Below, one piece after another: positions 53,805 through 63,748 of a stretch of 64,000 nucleotides of DNA. Every line of letters begins with the position of its first letter. Position 1 is the first letter of the stretch. The notes under the pieces are model-generated. The model was not told where the DNA came from, ran no database searches, and saw nothing but the letters and a program-made list of their open reading frames with translations. Made by a program: the position numbers and the translations under genes. Origin of the DNA: Nothophaeocryptopus gaeumannii (Eukaryota; Ascomycota; Dothideomycetes; Mycosphaerellales; Mycosphaerellaceae); the NCBI GenBank assembly GCA_031771865.1, contig JASISA010000022.1, forward strand, positions 1,178,001 to 1,242,000, written 5' to 3'.

Positions 53805-54630
53805 TTAAATTCCCGGTATGTTCACATCTTGCCCACTCGCAAACCTGAGCATGGTTTCCAGCGGTACCGGAGCCTGCTTCGGGTCATAGCCATTCGGAAC
53901 GTCGTCTCCACTGGCAGTGTCCTCCTCCATCTGATCAGCCTCCTCCTCCTCCTCATCATCACCAGCAAGATCTCGTTTGAGACCTGTAATCACGTTCTCC
54001 ACCCCCTCCTTCCTCTCTTTAATAGTGAAGTAATCGCCAAAGGCCGGCTCCTTGATCTCGTCTGTCTCGTCGTCCACCTCACCCTCAACCAAGGGTTCGA
54101 GAAGGTCTGCCAAAGTCGGCTTCGCCCAGTTCCATAGCTCGTGCATCTCCTCTTTGAGCACTTGCCCGCCAGACCCGCCATTCTCGCCGTTCGCTTTCTT
54201 TTCCTCAGGATGTAATGACTCCTCAATCCAGTCCTCGGCTTTCGGGTCTAGCTTCTTCCGCAACAGCTGTTGAAGAAACCCTTCTTGGGTTTCGCCTGGA
54301 AAGTTTGGTAAAGGGTACGCGTGGAGAGATGAGAATAGCTGGCGCTGGGCGCTCAAGGCTTGAGCGAGGTCGTTGAGCGTCGCGCCCACTCTGGTGGCAT
54401 CCGCTTGGAGCATCGGCCTATGCGACTTACCTTAGCGCCTCCAGTGATTGACAATAGACAGTTGAAACAAAAGCGGTCGTGTAAATGTGAGCGCAGTACG
54501 AGACCTACCACGAGGGAATCGGGTCGTTTTGGTCGAGGTCTCTTTTGAGGAGACCCAACGATGTTGAGACCTGTTCGAGTCGCGTCCGTAGTTGGTCAAT
54601 CGCTCTCATATGGTCCTGTGGCAGCGCCAT
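53805..54630 (-). CDS. MED8: Mediator complex subunit 8
   Basis: Minus-strand exons 54630-54509 and 54417-53805 (91-nt intron, GTAGGT donor, CATAG acceptor) encode 244 residues. The join gives PIPSWPMLQADATRVGATLN. The N-terminal helix (MALPQDHMRAIDQLRTRLEQ), LSAQRQLFSSLHAYPLPNFPG and LLRKKLDPKAEDWIEESL are the conserved blocks of fungal Med8, part of the Mediator head module that contacts RNA polymerase II and TBP. The middle and end are acidic (EEEEEADQMEEDTASGDD) and the last segment VPLETMLRFASGQD is also typical. No internal stops. It is divergent from the RGG-protein gene at 55054 with 423 bases between. Confidence 0.9.
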
Positions 54631-55053
54631 GCTGTCGAGCGGTCTGTCTCTGTGTTATGTCGGTGCCTGAGACTTGCGACACGGGAGGACCGAAGTGTGG
54701 TTGTTGTTGCTGCTCCTGCACTTGCGCGCGTTACCTGTTTGGGGGTCCGCTGCGCTGTCGGCCAGTTCCGCTGGCCTGTGCACGAAAACAAGCACCAAGG
54801 ATAAAGCTTCATCTGCCTCCACTTCATCTGCAGCCCACGGGGCTGAGGGATCTGAGGGATGCACTATCACGCTTTCATACGAGCATTGCGAGAGTGAATT
54901 CGAACAGAGGTACAATACTAGTAGCCTCAGCTGTAGGACATTGAGTATGTACATATATATTGCCCCCCGACCTCTTACTTTATGTCTTGAACAGATCACA
55001 GCGTTTCTTCCATCACTACATCTTCTCAGCTTCCACACATATCTTTCAAACAC
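54631..55053. promoter_or_regulatory. Shared divergent promoter of MED8 and the PPxY/RGG gene
   Basis: The two start codons face away from each other across 423 bases. A TACATATATATTG run at 54949-54961 lies about 95 bases before the plus-strand start and may serve as a TATA-like element. Confidence 0.4.
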
Positions 55054-57177
55054 ATGTCGCTTGCAACAATGTCAGGACAAAGAGGTCGTAAAGGCCCCAT
55101 TGGGGGTCTCCTTGGTGTGATCGGCTCTGGCGTAGGAATGGCAGCGGAATACCGCGAGCATCGAAAGGAGCAAAGGCAAGCACGAGCAAGCGCTCAACAG
55201 GAGGCCGAAGCACAGCAATCAGACCAAGAAGCAAAGCCGGCACGCGATCTTCCACCAGCTTATGAAGATGTCATCAAAGGCTCGAACAGACCTTTAACGT
55301 CCGAAAAAGATCGTCCTCATGAAGAAGATGCCGAGGATGATCTGACAGACAGCAGCCTTGGAAGCAGCGATACAGAGTCGATCGAAGATGATGAGGAACT
55401 TTGGGAAGTCGACGATGCCATCACACCTCAGAACAGTGAAGGCCTACCGTCTTACGAAGAATCGGAAGAGATGCAGCACAATCAGCCCAACCAGCCCATG
55501 GATGACCTGGTTCGTGAAGTCCTAAACACCTCTAGCGCGCACAAACCATCTTCCAGCGAGAAAAACAGCCTCGAAGATTACGAACCTCTCCCTGTACCGG
55601 TCATCATCCCTCAACGTCGTCCACGCAACAAGACTCGGGGTTTCATCCGTGCCTATGCTCCCGTGCTCGACAACTGCGGAATCGACCAGGATACTTTCCT
55701 CGCATTCCTGAAGAACTTCCACAAATCATCCCAAGCCTCTCCAATCTTCCCAATCATCCAAATAGCAGCTGGCATAGCCGGCTTCGCACCGAGTGTCATA
55801 GCCATGGCAGTCACCACAGCCGTACAAGTCGGTGCAAGAGTCGGAGAGGAAATGCAAACCCGTTCCCGAACAAACAATTTCTTAGACCGGATGAACGAAG
55901 AACTCTTCAAACCGGCTGGTCTCTACGCCATGATCATCAAATATAAATCCACCTCCGAAGTCGAGCAACAAGGCGGGCGCGGCGGTCTCCTATCTAACCT
56001 CATCCGCGCAGAAAAGGTCGACCTCTCCACCAACCAAATAATCGCCAAATACTCCCGCGAATCCTCAGAACAGAGCATGTCATCCCGCATGCAAAACCTC
56101 CGTCTCGCCTCCAACACGACCCGCGGAAGCCACCTGCTTCCAGAATCTGCACCGCTCATCTTCCCTGACATCGACAAGCAAGTTGCCACATCTGGGCCGG
56201 AGACGTTCAAAGATAAGACCAAAGATGCGAAGGCTTTCCTTGCGGATTATCTTGATCGAAGAGCACAGATGCAATATGCGACTCAGGATCCTGAATCAAG
56301 TTTGGGTGTTCCGGAAGAGCAGAAGGCATTCAAGTCGAAGTTGGCTGATCCGAACCACCCCATTCATTCTGGCGATCTTGCTACTATGTTGAGTGGAGGG
56401 AAGATGACGGGTCGTATGGACCGACGAGCACAGAGAAGGGATAGGAGGGGTGAGAGGGATGCGTATCTCTCTGCGCGGGACGATCATCGGTATGAAGGCG
56501 ATGCCGATCGCTACGACTCACGAGGTGACAGGGGCCACCAGAGACATGAAAGAAAGATGGAAAGGGCTTTGCAACGAGATGAGAGGGGGCTGCTAAAGGG
56601 AAGGGAGCCGAGACACGGGAGACACGGGAGGCATGGCGAGGGGTATTATAATGAGTTGGATGCAAGATCGAATCGACGAGGACAGGGTCCCTTGGGTATG
56701 GGGATGCGAGGAGGCGGATTCGTTGGGAGAGGTGGTGGCTTCGGAATGAGAGGAGAAGGTGGCTTTGGGATGAGAGGAGGTGGATTTGGGGGGAGAGACG
56801 GTGGCTTCGGTATGAGAGGCGGTGGCTTTGGCGGATTCGGCCGTGATTACGAATATGGAGAAAGCAGCAGGAGCCGCGACTACGACCGTGACTACGACTA
56901 CGAAGATGCTGGCGAAGGCTCCTCTCGAAGGCCGAATCCAGATCGGACCTACGCCACTCCAGAAGACAGACGGTACGCAGCTTATGGCGGGCGAGGCTAT
57001 GGAGGTCGTGGAGGTCGTCGTGGTGGGCGAGGAGGGAAAGGTGGACGAGGCGGACCGATGGGTGCCGTGAAGAGGATAATGAGGGAGGACGTACTGTATT
57101 TAATGATTGTGAATATCCCATCTGAGTCGGAGTTGCGGGAGGCCAGGGAGGAAATGGGGAGAGCGAAGAGTCAATAG
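55054..57177 (+). CDS. PPxY-motif, RGG-repeat protein of unknown function
   Basis: One exon of 707 codons from ATG 55054 (a second ATG five codons later is possible). The N-terminal ~140 residues are acidic and hold PPAY (in DLPPAYEDV) and LPSY, forms of the PPxY/LPxY motifs bound by WW domains of Rsp5/Nedd4 ubiquitin ligases. A central, folded-looking block (about 200-380) is moderately hydrophobic (IFPIIQIAAGIAGFAPSVIA). The C-terminal third is Arg/Gly-rich with tandem GGGFGMRG-type repeats encoded at about 56700-56850 and a further RGG cluster at 56980-57065, typical of RNA-binding or phase-separating tails. The end (DVLYLMIVNIPSESELREAR) is again conserved-looking. The family is common in ascomycetes, but I know of no assigned function. 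Confidence 0.8.
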   Translation: MSLATMSGQRGRKGPIGGLLGVIGSGVGMAAEYREHRKEQRQARASAQQEAEAQQSDQEAKPARDLPPAYEDVIKGSNRPLTSEKDRPHEEDAEDDLTDSSLGSSDTESIEDDEELWEVDDAITPQNSEGLPSYEESEEMQHNQPNQPMDDLVREVLNTSSAHKPSSSEKNSLEDYEPLPVPVIIPQRRPRNKTRGFIRAYAPVLDNCGIDQDTFLAFLKNFHKSSQASPIFPIIQIAAGIAGFAPSVIAMAVTTAVQVGARVGEEMQTRSRTNNFLDRMNEELFKPAGLYAMIIKYKSTSEVEQQGGRGGLLSNLIRAEKVDLSTNQIIAKYSRESSEQSMSSRMQNLRLASNTTRGSHLLPESAPLIFPDIDKQVATSGPETFKDKTKDAKAFLADYLDRRAQMQYATQDPESSLGVPEEQKAFKSKLADPNHPIHSGDLATMLSGGKMTGRMDRRAQRRDRRGERDAYLSARDDHRYEGDADRYDSRGDRGHQRHERKMERALQRDERGLLKGREPRHGRHGRHGEGYYNELDARSNRRGQGPLGMGMRGGGFVGRGGGFGMRGEGGFGMRGGGFGGRDGGFGMRGGGFGGFGRDYEYGESSRSRDYDRDYDYEDAGEGSSRRPNPDRTYATPEDRRYAAYGGRGYGGRGGRRGGRGGKGGRGGPMGAVKRIMREDVLYLMIVNIPSESELREAREEMGRAKSQ
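56700..56850 (+). repeat. In-frame GGF/RGG tandem repeats
   Basis: Imperfect repeats of a unit coding approximately GGGFGMRG occur four or five times in frame. They may vary in number between strains. Confidence 0.7.
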
Positions 57178-58017
57178 TCGCTTTACCTCGGGCATTAATG
57201 ATAACGCGTATTTGGAGCGTACACAAATCAACCATTCCTGATCTAGTCTCTCGCTGCCATGTTCCAGATCTCATATTGCCAACGATCCAAGAGATACACA
57301 AAGAAGCAAACAATCGCACTCGAACAGAGGGCAGTCGGTGCGGACGCACGAGCCACATAGGTTAGTTTGACCTTTGAAGACCGTGACAGCGTCCGACATA
57401 TCACCATGCACTAGCTATGTAGCGACTTACAGGCTGAGCCATCTGCACAAGAACGATTGTTGAAAGGTAGTCAAGTCGGACTCAAATATGTAGCCTAGAT
57501 GAGGCTGTGACAGGTCGACATGAAGACACCTCTGCTAGGCCCTTCTGGCTGTGGTCGGTGAATGAGAGGGAAAAGCGAAACATATCTCGTCAAGAAATGA
57601 GGTCCGCTGGTGCGTACTTTCATCTCTTCACGTGGCTTCATAAAGGCTGACGATCGGCGTGGCAGTCAACGGGGTCCTTTCGAAATGTAGAGGTATGAGG
57701 TTGTGCGAGAAGCTTTTGCGATACAGAGCTACAAGCAGCCACCATACGAAACAAAAGTCTTTCCCTCTCATTCATGATGGATGAAAACCAGATGTTTCTG
57801 ACCAGTCCCATCTTCAAGCGTGCGCTCATATCAAGGCGCCACTCTCGAGACATCAACCTATTCCCGAAAAACGCCGAATGAGGTGCATTTACTGCATGAT
57901 GTTCCGTCGTCTTCCCTGCCATCCACAGTCGCGTCTTCGCTTCTTCACACAAATTCCGTGCTCATTTCATAACCGGTTCGCTCCTCCCATCATTGCTTAT
58001 CGTGTGGAGAAAGTCGT
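57178..58017. other. Convergent intergenic region
   Basis: Between the RGG-protein stop and the eS30 stop. No supportable gene. Confidence 0.4.
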
Positions 58018-58271
58018 CTATGAGGTTGGGTTGGGGTTCATCTTCCTCTTTCCTGCGGTCAAGACGACGTTGACGAAGCGGCGGGTGTATTGGATTCTCT
58101 TCTTCGCGCGGCCCTTTGGCACCTTCTTCTTCTCCTGAGGCTCGACCTGTACGAATGACGCATTAGTGTTCCATCTCCTTCTCATCTCCTACATTTTCCG
58201 GGGTTGCGTACCTTTGGAGTCTGAGACTTGACCTTTCCGGCACGGGCAAGAGAGCCGTGCACCTTACCCAT
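58018..58271 (-). CDS. RPS30: 40S ribosomal protein eS30
   Basis: Minus-strand exons 58271-58212 and 58146-58018 (65-nt intron, GTACGC donor, TACAG acceptor) encode 62 residues, the standard length. The sequence starts MGKVHGSLARAGKVKSQTPK and continues VEPQEKKKVPKGRAKKRIQY to a basic C-terminus. No ubiquitin-like fusion is present, as in other fungi. The protein is part of the small-subunit decoding region. The exons are too short to be obvious from reading-frame length alone but the identity is clear. It is divergent from the CREG-like gene across a short promoter region. Confidence 0.96.
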
Positions 58272-58677
58272 ATTGGCGGTGTTGTGTGGTTTTCAAGCGG
58301 TGGTGTAGGTTCTGCAGTGGCGAATGCGTGTCAGCTGGGTGCGGTCCTCCTAGCGGTCGCGGGCGGATGGGAAGGTGATATATGTGATGGTCTGGCGGTG
58401 GTGAAAAGTTTGCGGGTGACTCACGAGTTCGTTCGATGGGTGTCCGGTCGTTGGATGCGGTGATGTCGATGAGCAACTGCGGTGATGAGGATTTGGGCAG
58501 GTGCGGAGGTTGTGCGCTCAGACCCGGCTTGGCAGTTTTGGCAGCCTCAGGCTCGAGAATGGGTTGGCCGACAGCCGAAGATAAGATCGATCTAATCACG
58601 CGTCCATGACTTCAACCATCACCACCAAACATCCCACCTGCATCTTCACAGTTTTGGGTGTCTTCGAAGCAGACATT
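58272..58677. promoter_or_regulatory. Short divergent region between RPS30 and CREG-like genes
   Basis: Only about 330-400 bases separate the two start codons, so a shared bidirectional promoter is likely. No clear TATA box is seen. Confidence 0.4.
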
Positions 58678-59499
58678 ATGAAAGCTGCAGCAGCAACCGT
58701 CGCACTTCTTGGTGCAGTAGCAGCAAAGTCCGTTCAGTCACCACCGCAACACATCTTCGCCAACCCAGACTCCGCCCATGATGAAGCGTATTACAAAATA
58801 CCTACCGTTCGCGAGTCTGCTGCCATGGCGAGGAAGATTCTCCATCTCACGACCGTGGGCGACTTGATCACCGTATTTCCCGTCCAATCCCACAGCAGCG
58901 ATATCGATGCCTTAGAAAGCAGGCCAGCAGAAGTTGCCGGAGCTCCCATCGGATTGATGGAGTACTACGCCGATTGTGATCCTTTGTCAGGCAACCCAAT
59001 CATGCTTGCCATCAATATCGCGACGCCGTTCAGAAACTATAATGCAGGATCAAATATCAGCTTGAGTGTAAGATGGTGGCCCAACCAGAAGACGACATAC
59101 TCTCTCTGGGCTAGCGAAGATGAGGACATCCCAACACCGCATACGCCTGCAGCGCTTCCGCGGTTTTCTCTGCATGGACACCTTGAAGAAGTACCAATGA
59201 AGGATTTTTTCAAGTACGGAAAGATACAGGCTTGCTTCCTGCGATCACATCCAGACTCCGTCTTCTGGCAACCTGGGAACGGTGTGTCGCACGAAAGCCA
59301 CTTTGTGCAATTGATCGTCGACCATGTATATTGGTTCGGAGGCTTTGGAGACCGAGCTCGCATTGGGTGGCTCCCGATCGATGTGTACCGAAACCTGACG
59401 ATGGAGGAGATCATCGCTGCCAAACTCCCCGGCGAGAAGAGCAAGCAGAGCAAGAAGAGCAAGAAGAGCATGCAGAGCTGGTGGAAGCAGTGGCTGTAG
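58678..59499 (+). CDS. Secreted CREG-like / pyridoxamine-5'-phosphate-oxidase-fold protein
   Basis: From ATG 58678 the frame has 273 residues with a signal peptide (MKAAAATVALLGAVAA). An in-frame ATG at 58606 would add 24 residues before it and is less likely. The body (AAMARKILHLTTVGDLITVF, GLMEYYADCDPLSGNPIMLA, IATPFRNYNAGSNISLSVRW, RFSLHGHLEEVP) matches the CREG-type flavin-barrel family, most members of which no longer bind FMN and are secreted or endolysosomal. VDHVYWFGGFGDRARIGWLP completes the fold. The C-terminus is unusual: a Lys/Ser run (KSKQSKKSKKSMQSW) ending in WWKQWL, which could be a basic tail exposed after secretion. No introns. Confidence 0.85.
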   Translation: MKAAAATVALLGAVAAKSVQSPPQHIFANPDSAHDEAYYKIPTVRESAAMARKILHLTTVGDLITVFPVQSHSSDIDALESRPAEVAGAPIGLMEYYADCDPLSGNPIMLAINIATPFRNYNAGSNISLSVRWWPNQKTTYSLWASEDEDIPTPHTPAALPRFSLHGHLEEVPMKDFFKYGKIQACFLRSHPDSVFWQPGNGVSHESHFVQLIVDHVYWFGGFGDRARIGWLPIDVYRNLTMEEIIAAKLPGEKSKQSKKSKKSMQSWWKQWL

Positions 59500-59768
59500 A
59501 CGACCCGAGCACAGAACAACAGGCGAACTGCCGAGATTTGGCATGCACAGAATGGCATTGGGAAGGACAATTGAGCAAAACCAGATTCATGGGATCTCGG
59601 CGTTTACAACATGAAGAACGACTACCAAATGACCCTCCTTACGAACAGACGCAATTATACCCCATCGATTAGCCTTATCTACGTCTTCCCCTTCACGATT
59701 TCTCGCTCACCAATATTTCCGGATGGAATGGATCCCCATTGCTGAAGTTAGAACTCCAGCTGAGTACA
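59500..59768. other. Short intergenic stretch
   Basis: No feature seen between the CREG-like gene and the repeat-bearing frame. Confidence 0.3.
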
Positions 59769-59993
59769 CTAACGACCGTCCCTTACGAGGATTCTGTTCT
59801 CATCAGTCTTCTCCTCCGCTTCCAGTTCTGCCCGCACAAATCTCTTCAGTAACCTCTCCCTTATCTTAGCATAGTTCCATTCGGGATCTCTGATGGCCTC
59901 ATCAGTCTTCTCCTCTGCTTCCATTTCTGCAAGTCCGACCCTCTTCAGTAGGCTCTCCCTCATCTTAGCATAAGACCACTCAGAATCTCCATC
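59769..59993 (-). repeat. Two 99-bp tandem repeats in an open frame behind a stop codon
   Basis: Two copies of a 99-bp unit lie at about 59793-59891 and 59892-59990. On the minus strand they encode near-identical 33-residue units, SYAKMRESLLKRVGLAEMEA then EEKTDEAIRDPEWN, and a variant with RERLLKRFVRAELEAEEKTD. The frame is that of the 203-residue ORF at 59994-60605 and follows directly after its TAA. The helix-forming, charged composition looks protein-like. Confidence 0.7.
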
Positions 59994-60605
59994 TTAACCC
60001 AACTCTTTCAACCTAAGCCTCAGTGCGGCTTCCTCAGCCCATTTCTTGACCCTTTGAAACTTCTCCGGCCGACTCAGCTCTGGCGGTAGTTGAGATTGAA
60101 ATGCCTTTCGAGAGTCCTCGCCGGCTTCCTCCACATAAGCATCCTGATCAACTTTACATATTTTCGTCGGTCTCGCATCCTCAAACCCGGGCCTTTTGCG
60201 TTTCCGAGACTGGCTCTTCTGGGTCCGTGCGAGGGCTTGGTGCATGGTCAAGTGAGACACAAGCTTGATCTCAGGGCAGACTAGGAAATGATCAGAGAAG
60301 GTGTGAGGCTGTTTATAACAAGAGAGGGATCTCACGAAGCGCTTATATTCACGCGGATTGGTTGGTCTCGTGTAGTCTGAATAGCTCAAGGAAGCGTAGG
60401 CTTTGCGAGACGAAACCGAGGAACTCGCCTCCTGTGTCAATGCGTGAAGATCTTCGGTCGTCAAGGCTGGTTTGAACGCTACCATCATCAATTTGAAGGC
60501 ATGATGAGGATTAGACAGCAAGAACAAGAGGTGGCATCGAAGTTGCGAGGTGTGTCGTTGAGCGCGACGTGACTGAGTTTCATTACGATCTGGGATTGAC
60601 GACAT
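59994..60605 (-). CDS. Hypothetical protein, possibly truncated
   Basis: A minus-strand frame of 203 residues from ATG 60605 to TAA 59996-59994. It starts MSSIPDRNETQSRRAQRHTS and has a basic middle (KSQSRKRKRPGFEDARPTK, a possible nuclear signal) and a charged helical end (PEKFQRVKKWAEEAALRLRL). I do not recognise a family. The same frame continues beyond the TAA through two 33-residue repeats, so the stop may be recent. It lies about 100 bases from the end of the P450 gene. Confidence 0.5.
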   Translation of the reverse strand: MSSIPDRNETQSRRAQRHTSQLRCHLLFLLSNPHHAFKLMMVAFKPALTTEDLHALTQEASSSVSSRKAYASLSYSDYTRPTNPREYKRFVRSLSCYKQPHTFSDHFLVCPEIKLVSHLTMHQALARTQKSQSRKRKRPGFEDARPTKICKVDQDAYVEEAGEDSRKAFQSQLPPELSRPEKFQRVKKWAEEAALRLRLKELG

Positions 60606-60704
60606 GGGATACGAATTTGGTAGATGGACGGAAATGGCCTCGGCTCGAAGTCGACTTCTGTCGTTCAGTCTAAATTAGGGTTTGATGTTCTGACCAGATC
60701 TAAC

Positions 60705-62402
60705 TCATTGTCCCTTGACCCTCTTCGATATCCTCACCTCAAGACCCTCCTGCACGACAAAGAACGTCGAGTGATACTTCAACTCCTCATTCGGTCTCAG
60801 CAGCTGAAGTTCATAGTTCCGGAATAGTAGCGGCAGAGTCTTATTCATCTCCAATAACGCCAGGTTCTTTCCAATGCAGAGGTGTGCTCCTCCTCCAAAC
60901 TAGTATATAAATCAGCCATCATCCCTTTGAACTGGTCACTAGTACTCAGAGGGAAGCTACTCACCTGAAACATATACCTCTCCATAGTCCTAGCATCCCC
61001 GTCCAACCACCTCTCCGGCCTGAAGACTTCACAATCCTCCCCAAATACATCCTTACTCCGATGCAACACCCATCCGTTCAGCGCCACCCTAGTCCCTCCT
61101 GGCAGCTTATGCCCATCAATCTCCGCTCCTTCAGGCGGCACCAGCCGCGTGATGTTCAAACCAACAGCCGGACGGATACGCATGGCTTCCTTGAGGCATG
61201 CTTGGAAGTAGGTAAGGGCTTGGACTTCGTTCCATTGTGGCATTTCGGAGAGTTTCCCGGAGGCGGTTGCAGAGTCGAGTTCGGACTTGAGGGTGGAGTA
61301 GATTCGAGGGTCGCGAAGCACGTGCCAGGAGAAGGATTGCATTGTTGACGCGGTTGAGTCGGAGCCTGCGAAGCTGGTGGTCGTTAGCTTTCCCGCAAAG
61401 ATGAATACGGCAGAGGCACGTACATTGCACCATGAGCGACAGCGAAAACATCCCCTTCCTTGAAAACTTCAGGTGCCTTCTCGTGAGCAGTAAAAAGCTG
61501 AGAAAGCAGATCCTTTCTCTCAATCTCCTTCAGCCCGAGCTTCTTCCTCTTGCCCATCTCGTCCACTGCCATACGTGTGATCAAAAAGTTCGCGGGATTC
61601 CAGAACGGAACAAACTTCCACAACGGATTTCGACGAAAGGCAAAGTCCCACTCGGGAATCTGTCCAATTATCCCATCATACCATTGCATGTCGTCGATGG
61701 TCTTGATCGCCTTTTCAAGGTCATAGCCAGCCTCCAGAAACCCAAATTTTCGAGAGAAAGCGATCTCACCAAGAACGTCAAAGGCGTAGTAATGAAGGTA
61801 GTTGCCAAGGTCGCAGTGCTGGTCCCTGCTTTGACACATCCCGTCCAGCTTCTTCATCAAGAGCCGTTCCGTGTCCTCGATGTAATGTGTCATAGTATGC
61901 ATCGTTGCCATACTGTAGGGGTTAGAGGCATAACGTTTCTTAACGGCGTGCACAGCCTCGCGAGTCTCAGTGAAGATGTCTGGATTCTCTGGTGGCGGAA
62001 AGACGCCGTAGAAGTCGGTCTTGTGGTAGCCCTTTCCGGCAGCAAGAACTTCTTTGGCAGCGTAGGGCGAGGCAAAGGAAAGCTCGTTTGGCGCGATCCT
62101 TACGATGGGTCCATACTTTTTGTGTGTGTTGATATGATCGATCTCCGTGTGTCCTGACCAGGTGCTCCACACTGAATCATCATCAGCACCTGCTGATCAT
62201 GAAGCAATAGCAACAGACCTTTCCAGGCTCGGCTCCCAGAAGCGAGCAGGGGACCTGGGTATTTCCGCAATGGCGAGGCATAACGGTAGTAGAGAAACCT
62301 GAGCGCAAAGATCAATGGGACAGCTATAGGCCAAAAGCTTCTCAAGAAGGATAGCGCGGTGGCTATGGCCGATGTGTCTCTATGCAAGTCAATGACGGCC
62401 AT
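60705..62402 (-). CDS. Cytochrome P450 monooxygenase
   Basis: Minus-strand exons 62402-62219, 62171-61424, 61373-60965 and 60899-60705 encode 511 residues. Introns are 47, 50 and 65 nt. Joins restore SRAWKVWSTWSGHTE, AHGAIFAGSDSTAS and YMFQFGGGAHLCIG. There is an N-terminal membrane anchor (FWPIAVPLIFALRFLYY) with a PGP hinge (RKYPGPLL). The I-helix oxygen-activation motif AGSDST is at 313-318, the K-helix ExxR (EAMR) at 373-376, FRPERW follows, and the haem Cys is C455 in FGGGAHLCIGKNL. All catalytic motifs are intact. The pattern (KKYGPIVRIAPNELSFAS) resembles fungal pisatin-demethylase-like P450s (CYP57/CYP68 clans). Substrate unknown. It is divergent from an NTF2/SnoaL-like gene, an arrangement seen at secondary-metabolite clusters. 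Confidence 0.92.
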
Positions 62403-63193
62403 GGTTGAAATGGCGATTCGACTTTGATTAGAACGAATTGGAAGAGACGTGCAGAGCCAACACTGTTGTCTTACCTCTCAAATACTCATGAACGGGTTGC
62501 GTTGTGAGGACGAGCTCAGGATAACATGTCCCTGCCAGATACCCGGCAGATGTGCTCCGCGCGTTGCCGACAGAATGTCTGCTAATTGTCAAAGTTTGCA
62601 AGGGCTCCGGGCTGTCTAGCAGCCAAAATCCGAAGTAACAGTAGGTGAACACGAAAGCGGGCAATGTTGTCGATGTGGCCAAGACCTGTCGTCGGCAGTT
62701 GTGACTCTGTGAAAGACACAGCAGACGGCCCTGTTCTGGGGGTTGTGGAGTAGCGCGATCGACTGCTGAGTTGCGAACTGCCGGCGATATGACTGGTGGA
62801 CTTGATTCCCGATCCTAGTCTCTTTTCAAGAAGTCAACGGATCGGTCTGCTTGTCAAGACCGTCGGCTCGGCCACGAAACGTCGGCGCCGAAGGAGAGCT
62901 GCATCGAAGTGCGCAGTAGTGATATGGGTTCCCTCGCATGCGCTGACGCGTTTACGCAGGAGGCCAGGTGAATGCGGTAGAGGTCCACGGAGGGATGGTG
63001 TCCGAGATCGCCAGACAAGACCTTCTGAGAATCGACAGCAATCGTCGACCCCAAGTATCGTCTGTCTATGCTCGCCCGTTGATGGGTTGAAAACATGGAC
63101 ATCCCTAGAGACAATCAGTGGTTGCGGCTGAAGGATCCGAGATGCCACTCTATGCGGGGCAAGAAACACCGACTTCAGCTGCTTTCGTTATGA
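62403..63193. other. Divergent intergenic region between P450 and SnoaL-like genes
   Basis: About 790 bases without a supportable gene. It should contain promoters for both flanking genes. Confidence 0.4.
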
Positions 63194-63748
63194 ATGAAAG
63201 CCCTGCAATCCCATCTCTCGCAGAGTCATCTTACTTCTATGTCTGTGATGGCTTCAGCTACCGTTATGTTGCCAAGCGAAGAGCCACTGCCGTCATCTGG
63301 TAGGCCGAAGGACGTCGACGAGATTTCAGCGCATGTCCTGCGAAAGCTCACTGAGGCGCTGGTAGAAGCGCAAAATACACTCCCGAAACGCGATGCCGAG
63401 GACTTCTTGCTGAAACACATGACACCGGATTGGATCCTGATCAACGAGGACGGTCGAGAATGCGCTCTTCCACCGGTAACGAGCCGACAGCAGCACATCG
63501 AGAATAGTATAGCTCTCAAGAAAGCATGGCCGGACTGGAATTTCGAGATCGTGAATGTCACAGCCGACGTACGCAGAGGCACAGAGGTTGCCATCACATA
63601 CTACACAGGAAGAGCTGTTGGTGGACCGGAAAGCTTCAACTCGCAGCAGGAGATTGTTGGAAGTTGGTTCTGGCGCAAAAGGCCGAGCGATGGGGTGTGG
63701 CAGACTTTCAAGCATGAAGGGCTGAGAGGCGGCCCCAATGTTCCTTGA
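63194..63748 (+). CDS. NTF2-like / SnoaL-like small protein
   Basis: ATG 63194 opens 184 codons. Later in-frame ATGs at 63239 and 63254 are possible starts, because the first 30 residues look disordered. The core from about residue 40 has the cone-shaped NTF2/SnoaL pattern: an N-terminal helix (VLRKLTEALVEAQNTLPKRD), WILINEDGREC, SRQQHIENSIALKKAWPDWN, a beta-strand VNVTADVRRGTEVAITYYT, and a closing strand GSWFWRKRPSDGVWQTFKHEGL. Proteins of this fold act as cyclases, isomerases or binding proteins, including in polyketide and terpenoid pathways. The P450 next door makes a biosynthetic role possible. Confidence 0.75.
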   Translation: MKALQSHLSQSHLTSMSVMASATVMLPSEEPLPSSGRPKDVDEISAHVLRKLTEALVEAQNTLPKRDAEDFLLKHMTPDWILINEDGRECALPPVTSRQQHIENSIALKKAWPDWNFEIVNVTADVRRGTEVAITYYTGRAVGGPESFNSQQEIVGSWFWRKRPSDGVWQTFKHEGLRGGPNVP

